Shown piece by piece: positions 46,981 through 57,191 of a DNA stretch of 64,000 nucleotides; the stretch's first letter is position 1, and each line of letters opens with the position of its first letter. The stretch is taken from positions 62,001 to 126,000 of the forward strand of contig JAJFPB010000011.1 of assembly GCA_020881915.1 (NCBI GenBank), given 5' to 3'. The translations under genes were made by a program, and so were the position numbers. The stretch is from Paramyrothecium sp. XJ0827 (Eukaryota > Ascomycota > Sordariomycetes > Hypocreales > Stachybotryaceae). The notes under the pieces are model-generated. The model ran no database searches and was not told the origin of the DNA. It saw only the letters and a program-made list of their open reading frames with translations.

Positions 46981-48435
46981 CGTGTAATAGTACGAAGGAG
47001 TCTATGAAAGGATGCCAAATGCTAAAGAAACCATACTACTTCTCCTGGCTGCCATTCTCTACCCTAAGAGTTAGGCATACGGGACTTTTACACTCATCAT
47101 CCTATTCGCTCCGCTGAGGCGCTTACCAAAGGGAGGACTAGACTGAAATCGCTGATCAGATACAGCAGGAAACGCAGCATAGTAGTGGTCGGAAGAGGGT
47201 TCAAGAGGCGGACGGAGACGAGGGATCGGCGATGTGGAAGATGCAGGCTACCCGGGCATAATGCGCGCACATGTGGAATTAATAAAGATGAGCCTAAAAA
47301 AGAGGATAGTGATTAATTTTAGGGTTTCTAGATGTTACAGTTGTTTTATTTTGATACTTGGTAGTGAAGGCGGGGTTAGGTGAGCCACTCGCTTGTCTGA
47401 GCCACTCACTTATCATGCACGTTATATAGTTCAAGATAAACAAGTGTTCTATATCCTACTCTGCAGTCCGTTTTCTAACTTCATTAAGGCTTGCTTTGAT
47501 ACTCTTCTCAGTCGAGTCCTGCTGCTGTGCCGCCTTGCCGTGCTGATATCCTACACCAGACGGCGGGGAAACTGAGGGTTTGGCAGGCACGTAACTTGGG
47601 CCGTGACGATTACCAAAGGGCGAGCTGGATCTATTTGATGCAATGTCATCGCCGGGCATCGATGCCGAACGCGTGACTTCATGCCCCTTGTGGCCATTCT
47701 GATGCAGAGCAATGCTTTTAAAATCCTGGGAAATTTGTTGAAGAGAGACATCGCCGAAATGTCCGCCAGCCCGCTTCTGCCGCTATCCAACTCCTCGGTT
47801 CTTCCCATTGATTATCCTGCCGTCCGTTGAAACCATGAACTGGATTGAATCATCGCCTTCCGCATGGTTTCCGATGTTGCTGAGTTTTGACTTCACGTAG
47901 GCATCCGCATCTGAGCAGAATGTCAAGCAACGCCGCACAGTGTTGGCTTCTTTCTGTAGTTAGCAAACGAGGCCCTATCTTCTGAGGAAACCGCATTAAT
48001 GCCACTGTCGGGACGTTCACCAATACGTTTTTGGTGTTCTTCAAGCCGGGCCAGCGTGAAGCGTAGATGGTGCATGCAACCATCGAGCCCTTTCATTTGT
48101 CGTTACATCAGCCTTGGTCATTTGGAGGAACCTCGAGGTGCAGTACACTAGTGACTGCTTTGTTCAGCTCCGCACCCACCCTTGAATGGCCAGCTATCTT
48201 AGGATCACGTAGCATTCATCAAAGCATCTGAAGTCGACTTGTATCAAGACATTACATTTACAAAATGCCTGTAACCAATGAATCTTCCTGCTGTGGTTCC
48301 AAACATATCTGTCTCATGATATGTACGTCCGAACAAAGGATGGGACTCAATTACAGGCACACTTCTTAGATACAAGATCGATGTCATGCCCCTTCACGAT
48401 AACAAGGTTCTGCGGAAAATGCTGTCGCTTCGCAA
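46981..48435. other. Intergenic, weak coding traces
   Basis: A minus-strand frame at about 47785-47456 (SRSASMPGDDIASNRSSSP ... SLNEVRKRTAE) is open for about 110 codons and polar, but it has a start only at 47659 and no known domain. Nothing else is seen. Confidence 0.35.
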
Positions 48436-48687
48436 TTAGGGATCCTCCTCGCCGTATAGTGCCTTTAAATGATCGTCGAGGGGTCCTTTGGGATTGGATT
48501 CGAGTTTCTGGAATTTATTTAGCGAATTTATGCTGCGTGAATTCGCCAGAATACATACCTCGACTTCCGCGCCCATCTTATCACCCTTGTCATCAACCTG
48601 TTCAATTCCTTGACCGTTGCCGGGAGTATCATGTATCTGAGCCCCGGTCTGGCGCTCAGGGGAGGGAGATTCGCGGCCATCAAGCAT
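48436..48687 (-). CDS. Small acidic hypothetical protein (66 residues)
   Basis: Two exons, 48687-48559 and 48507-48436. The 51-nt intron has a GTATGT donor and a CAG acceptor, and phase 0 is kept. The product is hydrophilic and acidic, rich in Gly/Asp/Glu (ERQTGAQIHDTPGNG; KGPLDDHLKALYGEEDP), without signal or membrane segments. No domain is recognised. An upstream exon is possible because the start is not preceded by an obvious leader. Confidence 0.55.
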   Translation of the reverse strand: MLDGRESPSPERQTGAQIHDTPGNGQGIEQVDDKGDKMGAEVEVCILANSRSINSLNKFQKLESNPKGPLDDHLKALYGEEDP

Positions 48688-49488
48688 GTTTCGGTAAGAC
48701 GCGTATCAGGTGAATACCTCAAGCAGGGTGGACGGAGATGCTGAATACGTCAGTCCACATTATATACAAAGCAAAACCGACTGCGGGATTGTGACAAAAT
48801 ACATTTGGGGTGGGTGTGACGTGCTGAGCGGGTCATCCAGTTATGACTTGGATTTGTGCACTGAATCAGGTACGAATCTGAATGCGGTTTCCGGAACGGT
48901 CATTATGACGTGTGGTACTTGGCAATGGATGATGTGATCAAGACGAAAATCCCTGCATGGGAAGGACGTGGAGCGAGCTTTGAGGGCAGTAGAGGAGGCG
49001 ATGCCTGAGCAGGTAAGAGGATCACCTGCTCATACGCATCACAATACCAAGAGACATCAAATTCGTTAGTTGGGGTCATCTGACAAGAACAAACTGGTGG
49101 AGATGAGCCGCAGGCCTCCATGGCTGTGCTATGAGCCTTTGGACCAATTAGACTCAGCCTAGAGCCAATCAAAGTCCACGGAGTTGTATCCGAACGCTTG
49201 TTCTTCGCCATCCGTCACCGAAGCGTCATCTTTTCACGCTCAGGGCACACTGGTTAAATAAAGCCTGTCTCAAGTGCTAGTAGCGGTTAGTATCATTGTC
49301 TTTGTGAAAGAGATCTACTTGCAGCGCTCATCCTGCTCACGACACAAAGTATTGTGAGGGACTCCGTAGTTTATCTATTTAGAGTAGTGGTAGCCCGCTT
49401 CAACCTTTGGCACATCGCGTTACAATCACCCCTATGATTAGCTGCTTCTTATAATCCTTATAGCCTAATCAGTTTCGTGTTTTCTCAC
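48688..49488. other. Intergenic upstream of the EBP-type gene
   Basis: No gene recognised. Divergent promoter space between the 66-residue gene and the sterol isomerase-like gene. Confidence 0.45.
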
Positions 49489-50271
49489 ATGACTTATAAC
49501 CCCCAGAACTACACTCCTTCAGCAATGATCAACGCGACTGGAGGAGCCATGTATCCGTACGTTCCCCACGTATTGGACCTGCCAACATACGCACCCAATA
49601 CCATCACCGGTCCCTTACTCGTTAGCTATTTTGTTGCCGGTAACTGCGCCATTGCTACCATCGTCTACACCTTCCTCTCACGCGTCAACCCCAGCCTCTC
49701 CATAAATGACATGCTGGCCTCCCTTTGGTTCACCCTCTGTGGCTTCATTCACTTCTTCTTCGAGGGTAGGTCTTCCATTAGCCCTCATTCCTTGCTGCAT
49801 ATCTGCTGACGCTACACAGGCTACTTTGTGTACAACTACAACCAGATGCCTAGCCGTGTGGACCTCTTTGGCCAGATGTGGAAGGAGTATGCGTTTTCCG
49901 ACTCGCGTTACCTGACTGAAGACTCCTTCGTCGTCACTATGGAGGCTATCACTGCCATGTTCTGGGGACCCCTATCCATACTCTGTGTCTATGTCATCGT
50001 AACATCTCACCCACTCCGTCATCCACTGCAGCTCATCATCAGCCTTGGACAACTATACGGCGACGTGCTGTACTATGCTACCTGTACTTTTGCCACCCTC
50101 ACGCAAGGTCTGCACTATTGTAGCCCTAACCGATTTTACTTCTGGGCATATTACTTTCTTTGCAACGCCTTCTGGATTGTCATTCCATTCATACTAATTG
50201 TTTGGAGCGTCAAGTCCACCGGTAAAGCTTTTGCTAAGGTGCAGGTTGTGGAGAATGCGAAGAAGAGGTGA
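49489..50271 (+). CDS. EBP-type sterol delta8-delta7 isomerase (EXPERA domain)
   Basis: Exons 49489-49765 and 49820-50271, 54-nt intron, 242 residues, with five or so hydrophobic helices, expected in the ER membrane. The family (emopamil-binding protein) moves the sterol C8 double bond to C7, or acts on related ring systems. Residues known to be needed in EBP are all present: His88 and Glu92 (HFFFE), Glu134 (TMEAIT), Asn208 and Trp211 (CNAFW). Further family motifs are DSRYLTEDSF, FWGPLS, HPLRHPLQLI and GQLYGDVLYY. Fungal ergosterol synthesis normally uses the unrelated ERG2 isomerase, so this may be an extra sterol or terpenoid enzyme. The ATG at 49489 is the first in frame. The substrate is not determined by sequence. 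Confidence 0.88.
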
Positions 50272-50849
50272 TCACTAGCTGGATCAATTGTATCATTGTA
50301 CAGCAAACAAAGCATAACGAGCCTAGCATCCTGGATTTTCCAGCGTATATACTAAATTACCAAGAACAGCGAAAATTATACTGACTCGTTGTTTTTAAAA
50401 CATCTTTAAGTTCTTGCTAGTGAGTTTAGCAGTCTTAGATATCAATATAAGCTGAAATTGTGGCTTTGACAATACGTTGAGAGACAATAGCCTCGAACAC
50501 AGGTGCTGGAACAAAGAAAAGAGGTGCATCTGGATCTGAGGACCCATATCCAGTTAATCCAAGCTTCAATTTAGACTTTGATTGGTGCAGAAATATTCAC
50601 GCTCCTGCGAAAGATATGGGTATTGTCCTACGATTTATCTGTGAAATCTACACTGAGGTAAGTGACTGGAAAGTCATGCCAAAATCAGGCATAGTATTCA
50701 TGCATGATAAATAGTTGCAAACTAATCAATACATCATGGAGAACCTACGAGAATAGAAGTTTCCGCAAGGCGGCTACTTAGTATTTTGCAAATGTGTTTT
50801 TTGTGTATATGCCCGGTCCACTGTGGTTTGCGGTGATGTTGCCTCTATC
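50272..50849. other. Intergenic, no gene recognised
   Basis: AT-rich downstream region of the EBP-type gene up to the solo LTR. Confidence 0.45.
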
Positions 50850-51068
50850 TGTTGGAAGAACTGAGTCCCCCGTGACTTAAGGACCAATATTAAAGTTCAA
50901 GTCCTACGATTAAGGTTCAAAGTCCTAGATGGGTTCACTCAGATATATAATGGTCCGAAGGCATCTCATTGAGATGAGAACAACTTAACCAAGAATAATT
51001 ACAATCATCATAACATCAATTACATTTTATCCAAGTGCATTCAGCACCACTGCGTAATCTGAACAACA
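50850..51068 (+). repeat. Solo LTR, copia family B, copy 3
   Basis: Starts TGTTGGAAGAAC and ends CTGAACAACA in plus orientation. The 5-bp flanks (CTATC and ATCTC) do not match, so the target duplication is lost or the LTR formed by recombination between separate elements. Confidence 0.9.
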
Positions 51069-51846
51069 ATCTCTGGCATTAGTCTAATAGTTTCGATCTC
51101 AGTGAGTCTTTAGCCCGCAATTTATATTTGGATGTCCTTTTGGCGGTCGTCCTGATCGTGTTCAGTAACATAAGCTGTCTTCTCTATTCGTCCTATGGTG
51201 AATTCTAGGTGGACATATTGCCATCCAATGTCTCAAGTTATCAGTTGAGGTAGCATCGATTGCCAAGCCGACGACCATATCTTTCCCGGCAAGGATATAT
51301 ATTTATGGAGGACTCTCCGGTCGTGGCTGGAAGTTCCGGTTAGCTGCTACGTTTCCCTTCGCTAAGCAACATGACAAACCCATTGGTTCGGCTTCTTTCA
51401 GGGAGCAACCTCAAGTTGAAAACGCAAGAGGTGATTTTGGTTGGTAAGTTTTGTGAGTTCGCCGGACCAAAAGAGAATAAACTTTAGGTTACTTGTGATA
51501 TACATTATCATTCCGTGCTAATAGCTACTGGTAGGTTGTCTCAAGTATGAATCGAGCGAGACCATGGATAGGCTCGCTCCATTTCATGTCCAAAAAGAAA
51601 CTTCAAATCTTCATTTGTATCATAAGTCGTGTACAGTCGTTAGATGTCTTATTGTGGTTCATTCCTTGCTCTCCAATGACCTTCTCGTCTCAACACAGAA
51701 GAACAAGGAGATAGAAAAAACCCCTAAAAATGTAGACCGGACGCCGCTCTAATAAGTGGCATAGTCTAGAAGATGTCACAAAATGAACCATAAAGCATGA
51801 ACAATCCTCTACCTAGACCACAATAAATTACTTTCTGGATGTTCAA
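51069..51846. other. Intergenic, no gene recognised
   Basis: Only short frames. Lies downstream of the bZIP gene and the solo LTR. Confidence 0.45.
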
Positions 51847-53124
51847 TCAAGGATACGATGATGATATTTGTACTGAACCATCATTCAGTTCCATGAAGGA
51901 CGGTTCAAAACCTAGTGGTAGAATGAATGAGTAGCCAAGCGATTGATCGTTTGCTCGGTCATTGTATCCAGCTAAGTATATGGAGGCATGGCCATAGACT
52001 CCAGCAGGACCTTGATGAGGGTAGCTACATTCGTGTGAAGGTTTCGTCGTATCATCGTGAATATGGTAATGGCAGAGGTTGAAAGCATCATGATATGCTG
52101 CTTGGTTGTCATCCGCCACCTGGACTGCGGAATCTTTTGGGCTACCACTTGACTCTGGTTCTGAACTCTTCGTGTTCGTCTGGCCCTCGAGCTTTGAAAT
52201 ATCCGAGTTGAAATAGCTGCTTGCCCTTGTAGTGTGATCCAGGTATGTCGGAGTCGTCTGGTTGTCTGTTTGGAAACTAGGTGGCGACGAGTTCATGTTT
52301 TCCACTGACTTTCTTGCTTCGTTGTTGATGTACTTTTGTATTAGGGTGCAGTTGCACGAGGTGTGACGAAGTAACTCAGACTTGAGAAAATAAACTTCAG
52401 TGGTCAAGGAGTTATAGCTTGTTGACAGGTAGCGGTTCTGGATCTCGACATCATGTGCTCGGGTGGTAAGAGCAGCGGTTTCGTCACGCTTTCGTCCGCG
52501 ACATTTTTTGGCCGCGATGCGGTTACGGTTGAGGGCTCTTTGTCTTTGAGGGTCTTGCGTGAGATGTTCCTCTTCAATGCTGTACAAGTCGAATTTATCG
52601 TCATTGAACTCTCCATCGACTGTATCAAGCTGCTGCGGCGGTGGCATGATGAGTCTAGGCTGCGCAATATTGGGCTTGAGGCCGCGACTACCGTGCCTTG
52701 CGCTAATTGCTGCTCTGGGAACATGAAAGTCATTCTGCGTGTCGAAGTCAGATGCTTTTTTCTTCTTGTTCTGACCATGAGACATCTCGCGGTGGCGCTT
52801 GGGTCTTGCAGATGGCACCTTATCATCAGACCAGATGGTGTGCTGAGATGGCGACACTGTTTGACGCGACACGTTTTGATAAGCGTCGTCCTGAGAAATG
52901 GTTGGAAGCTTCAATTGATGAGACAGGGGAGATCCGGTTTCCAGATTTGGGGATGTTTTGAATGATTGGGAATGCGAAATAACGTCGGTCTCGAAGGAGG
53001 GAATATTTGCCTCCAGACCATGTCCGGATCTGCGCCACGCCTGGCCCATCTGGCCTTCGACCGGCCCCGGTGGGCTTGGAGCGACAGGCCCAAGACATGG
53101 CCATGCTTCGATAGAAGTTGGCAT
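51847..53124 (-). CDS. bZIP transcription factor (ATF/CREB-like)
   Basis: 425 residues, no intron, ATG at 53124 (MPTSIEAWP); the frame upstream has no ATG. The basic region lies at residues 193-213 (RQRALNRNRIAAKKCRGRKR) with the invariant Asn201...Arg209 spacing. A leucine zipper follows with heptad positions L219, V226, L233, L240 and L247, then a short Cys/Tyr-containing helix (SCNCTLIQKYINNE). The rest is low-complexity Ser/Pro/Gln-rich, as in activation regions. The NRIAAxKCR core is that of the fungal ATF/CREB group that answers stress signals. It would act in the nucleus as a dimer. Target genes cannot be inferred. Confidence 0.88.
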   Translation of the reverse strand: MPTSIEAWPCLGPVAPSPPGPVEGQMGQAWRRSGHGLEANIPSFETDVISHSQSFKTSPNLETGSPLSHQLKLPTISQDDAYQNVSRQTVSPSQHTIWSDDKVPSARPKRHREMSHGQNKKKKASDFDTQNDFHVPRAAISARHGSRGLKPNIAQPRLIMPPPQQLDTVDGEFNDDKFDLYSIEEEHLTQDPQRQRALNRNRIAAKKCRGRKRDETAALTTRAHDVEIQNRYLSTSYNSLTTEVYFLKSELLRHTSCNCTLIQKYINNEARKSVENMNSSPPSFQTDNQTTPTYLDHTTRASSYFNSDISKLEGQTNTKSSEPESSGSPKDSAVQVADDNQAAYHDAFNLCHYHIHDDTTKPSHECSYPHQGPAGVYGHASIYLAGYNDRANDQSLGYSFILPLGFEPSFMELNDGSVQISSSYP

Positions 53125-54030
53125 TGTGGCTATTGCTGTGAGGGTGCTGTAGGGTTTTGCGTAAAGTATTACGGGGCGTAGACTCGGGCGTGCCAGGCAG
53201 TCAAGCAGGATACGCCAGCCAAGCAGGCCGACACTACAGCTCAAGAACAATGGGCAAATCAAAGCCAGGGGTTCTGCGACGAGTAAGATGAGATATCAGT
53301 AATGGAAGTTGTGGCGGACTAAGGGAATGATAGAAAGAGGACAAGAAAATGGCCACAAGAGCTCTCGGTGAATGCTTCTCTATGAACGACATGAACGACA
53401 TGACCGCCACCACTCCATCTAGCCAATTGAAAATGACTAGAGCTTTCCTCCATAGACTCTTTGAGCAACTGAGAGCTCTGGGCTCATGCCGACTTGTAAT
53501 TGAGGCGAAAATGGACCATCCATGGACGATTATCATTCGTCCAAAGACACTACCCGGGGAGGGGAGGGTGATTTAGTCCAAAAGCATCGAGGTAATGTTC
53601 ACTAAACATTGTTTAATCCTGGCGATGGTGAGGTCTGATACTCGGAGGGGCCTCCGAGCCGCCAGATACAACATTTTCGTTGGTCGCGACACACGGAGCG
53701 GACCCGACGACGCCATTGCGCAGCCAATTTGTCAAGAATGATGGCAGTAACCAATCAGTAGCTTGCGCAAATGCATCCGGAACTTTCACGCCTAAGACCA
53801 GACTTTCTGACCCAGCCAACACGTCCCCCGTGCGTTGAAAACTCAGCTCGTGGCCGCACTGCCGATAGCTGCGGGGATACGTGCATTGATTTCCAATCAT
53901 TAGGGCTAGGCACACTGGCTAATGTTAGAAGTGAATTGATGAGAGAAATGGGCTTAGTAAGAACTTTCGCAAGCAGGAGCAATCTTCAATGGATATTGCA
54001 TGTAAAAGTAAAGCAGCAACATAACGTAGT
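53125..54030. other. Intergenic, no gene recognised
   Basis: Upstream region of the bZIP gene. Short frames on both strands lack domains. Confidence 0.45.
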
Positions 54031-54711
54031 CTAGTTCTCCTTGTGCACTACAGTACTCGTCGGCCCACAGCGTAAGGTTCTGGCCTTCAAACGTGGCATT
54101 CCCATGCCCTGGACTTGATACTTCAAAGGGTAACCCCTCTTTTGCTTCCCAATGTCACATTCACACCGGACTCGGCAGTTGTCTGGTGGAGTTCGCTTAA
54201 TGTAACGATTGGCGAATGCCCCTAATGGCATAGAACCTTCTTCACCATAAATCCATATCCCGTGAGACCTGATACGCTGCAACAGAGAGTCAGGAACAAT
54301 AAGGGAACACAAGCAACCCCAAAGCTTACTTGAGTTTCAAAAATATAAGGTCCGAAAGCTATGGCAGAGGCGATTTTGGAGGGTATTCCCTGCCCACTCT
54401 ATCTCATCGTCGTTGCTATCCGAACTTGATGACGAACAGGTATCGTCATCACCCTCGCGCAACCAATTATCTTCTGGTTGGTCTTCTATATTCACCTCTT
54501 CTATTCGGATATTCTTGCTCTCATAACTCGTAATCTCAAGGATCAGCGATTCGAGTAGGCTTGCATGGCCAATCAGTATTCGTAGACGGTAGTTTGGCCG
54601 AACACCCTCGCAAGAGAGCTTGTACTGGGCGATGCTGGCGAGACTACAAGTTTTGTGTATTGGCAGAACTTGCAAGTTGAAACAATGTGCAGAGGAAGAT
54701 TGAGTCGCCAT
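54031..54711 (-). CDS. Hypothetical protein with at least one intron
   Basis: Exon 1 starts at ATG 54711 (MATQSSSAHCFNLQVLP) and includes an acidic Ser-rich stretch (DDDTCSSSSSDSNDDE). A well-formed intron (GTAAGC donor, CTGAC branch, CAG acceptor, about 54274-54326) joins to a second exon running to 54031 (RSHGIWIYGEEGSMPLGAF ... GPTSTVVHKEN). A frame change inside exon 1 near 54410 needs another short intron or indicates an error, so the middle of the model is uncertain. The C-terminal exon is Cys/Arg-rich (CRVRCECDIGKQKRG). No family recognised. Confidence 0.4.
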
Positions 54712-55576
54712 GGGTGCTTAGCTTAGATATTGTAATATTGGTTATTATCAACTGCAAGAGACCTGGAGAAGTTTGACCCTCAACAAAGACGAAGAAGTGT
54801 GGCCATAAGGCATCTCACAAGTGGACTGACTAATACTGTAGCTGCTAACACCTAGGTCATGGTGTGACTAACTTATTTGCATAAAATGCTGTCTCGGTCT
54901 TTGAGGATGAAGTTAGCACAGGGGCAGAAGAATGTAAGACGAGACGGCAGGAGCACGAGAATTAATGCAAGTTAAGACTATTACAATCCATAAAATATAA
55001 CCACATCCCCACAAAATTGCATATTGACAATTGTAGCTACAAGAATATCTCTACCTTATATGCTTCCCTGTATGTGTTTGCTAGCGTCTTTCTTCCACTG
55101 AGCATTTATCCAATTACCATGATCGGAGGGTCGCTCCGTTTCGCTATCCTAGAAGGGCGGCTGTGTAGTGGCGAATAAGCGGGGTAGCGGGGTGGGGCCG
55201 GAAAGGGTTCCGGGTCTGGAGTCTAGCTTTGATTGGGTTGGAGCACTCCGACCCAAGTCATTGGCTATCTTCGTTCTAGAACAGGTTTACCATGAACAAT
55301 ATAATAGCAGCTTGAAGCAAGTTTACCTTTAGGTGGGCCTTCGTCGAACTCGCGTCATCTAGAAAGTCGCATTTGTAACTGCAGGTCATTACTCTCTATG
55401 CTTGTTTTAGTGCCTAATGCTGTCATCGTTGTATTTTCGACAACGCGGGCACTATCCAAGGCCTTGTTTTGGCTTTTATCTGGCCCGGCTTATGAATGTA
55501 GCCTCCTCCACTTCAATTGGCACAACTATCCTTACTCCACGACCTGCTTCTTGGTTAGGTTGCGTCGCCAAAGATT
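54712..55576. other. Intergenic, no gene recognised
   Basis: AT-rich; promoter space between the hypothetical gene and the amidohydrolase-like gene. Confidence 0.45.
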
Positions 55577-56734
55577 ATGAAAGACGATCATGATAACGCC
55601 AGCCTTGAGGAGCAATCTGCAAACATGATCACAATCGAGAATGCCCTGGTTTTCAATGGTATCAATGTTGACTCGTCGTCCAAATTGACTTTCCATGCCA
55701 GTCCTGGCAACATTGTTGACAAAGCTCATTCAGCCAGCACTGTTATCGACGCCTCGGGCTATACCCTCATCCCTGGTCTCATCGATGCCAAAGTTGACGC
55801 TGACGCCGCGGCAAACTCGTTCCGGCTGTTCGGGCACGCGGGTATCACCACCATCATCGATTCAAGCAGCGGGACGTCTGACTCACAAGTCATGCATGCC
55901 GCGTCCGCGGATGCGCCCGGGATGCCCTCATATATCGCCAGCGGCTCTGCCATTGCTGGTGAACACTATGATGCAAATTTGACAACGTTGGTCTATCAGC
56001 GGGTCCAGACTGTTAGTACCACAGCCGAAGTGGAGGAGATCATGGCAAGTCGCACCTCCATCAGCAAAGCTCCGAACCTCGACTTCGTCAAGGTCATCGC
56101 GGACTTGCCAGGCCTCAACAACGAACTCCTACATTACGTCGTAGGAGCGGCTCATCGATATGGCAAGCTGGTGGTGGCGCATGCATCGAGTCTGGAGTCA
56201 TACGGTCGCGCCGTGATCGCTGGGTGTGATATTATTACGCCGGTACCCATTGATGGTGAAATTAACTCCGATACTATCAAGGCTCTTGTGGATAGGGGAA
56301 TAGTTATTATTCCAACACTAGTCCTACTTCGTCGCTTATTCGACCGGCAGGATAATGCACTATCCGAATTCGATGTGGCCTTTGCTAATGTTGGACGCCT
56401 GCACAGTGCCGGGGTGCCCATCTGTGCCGGAACGGCAGCCAACGAGCGTGATGGTGTTGCGGTGCCCTTCGGAAAGAGCCTGCACGATGAGTTAGGCCTA
56501 CTGGTTGAGGCTGGCTTGTCCAACGCAGATGCTCTTCGGTCGGCCACGTCAGTACCAGCGCGAGCTTTTAGGCTGTTGAACAGAGGAAACATGAATGTGG
56601 GCACGAGATCAGATTTGTTGCTTCTCAAGGGCAACCCTCTCGAAGATATTCGTGTACTTTCCCAGATCCATAGAATGTGGATTGCGGGTATTGAGTTTGA
56701 TTTGAAGAGCGATGAGGGAGCAGTGCATGAATGA
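55577..56734 (+). CDS. Amidohydrolase-like protein lacking metal ligands
   Basis: 385 residues, no intron, unbroken. The fold is that of metal-dependent amidohydrolases of the imidazolonepropionase/prolidase-like group: N-terminal beta-sandwich part (MITIENALVFNG), entry motif IPGLIDA, the barrel with FVKVIAD and VVAHAS, and a C-terminal part RSATSVPARAF ... NVGTRSDLLLLKGNP. Lys172 and His202 are in place, but the first-strand His-x-His is Lys72-Val-Asp74, the strand-6 His is Pro222 (ITPVPID) and the strand-8 Asp is Ala287 (AGTAA). Without these, ordinary zinc-dependent hydrolysis is unlikely, so it may be a binding or regulatory pseudoenzyme. It is convergent with the Zn2Cys6 regulator gene 457 bp away. 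The frame is otherwise under clear coding constraint. Confidence 0.82.
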   Translation: MKDDHDNASLEEQSANMITIENALVFNGINVDSSSKLTFHASPGNIVDKAHSASTVIDASGYTLIPGLIDAKVDADAAANSFRLFGHAGITTIIDSSSGTSDSQVMHAASADAPGMPSYIASGSAIAGEHYDANLTTLVYQRVQTVSTTAEVEEIMASRTSISKAPNLDFVKVIADLPGLNNELLHYVVGAAHRYGKLVVAHASSLESYGRAVIAGCDIITPVPIDGEINSDTIKALVDRGIVIIPTLVLLRRLFDRQDNALSEFDVAFANVGRLHSAGVPICAGTAANERDGVAVPFGKSLHDELGLLVEAGLSNADALRSATSVPARAFRLLNRGNMNVGTRSDLLLLKGNPLEDIRVLSQIHRMWIAGIEFDLKSDEGAVHE

Positions 56735-57191
56735 TAGATTGGCCGTCACATGTTAACAGCTACTTAAAAACTTGACATCGTAACACTCTAGCAACGTGAA
56801 TTAGATTTTGCCATACCATCCTGCTTATTCGCGATCACTATTGAAGACTGAAGACCTATTTATGACTATTCTAAACTGCTTCGTCGTTAGAACTGTAAGT
56901 GAATGGCTACGATATATTTGGTTGTCACTCAGGCGAGCAATCCAGTGAAGCATCTGTGACCTCGTGGAGCCACGGCATAAATTGCTATTTCTATTAATGT
57001 GGTCAACTATATATCTCTCATGCATGAAAATCTATACCTAGGCATTACGGTGCTTGCGGATATCGAGCATAACATAGTTGCAACCAGTTTCGGCAGGCGG
57101 CTGGATTCAAGTCATTTTGTGTAAATTTAACGTTAGAACGTGCTTCAGAGGATTTAATGTATTTTGCAGTGATGCGGCACATTTTTTTTTA
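56735..57191. other. Intergenic between convergent genes
   Basis: Contains the 3' regions of the amidohydrolase-like gene (plus) and the Zn2Cys6 gene (minus). No gene or repeat seen. Confidence 0.5.

Noticed and set aside
51847..53262. Longer N-terminus for the bZIP protein starting at 53262
   Set aside because: The codon at 53262 is TTG; the first ATG in frame is at 53124.
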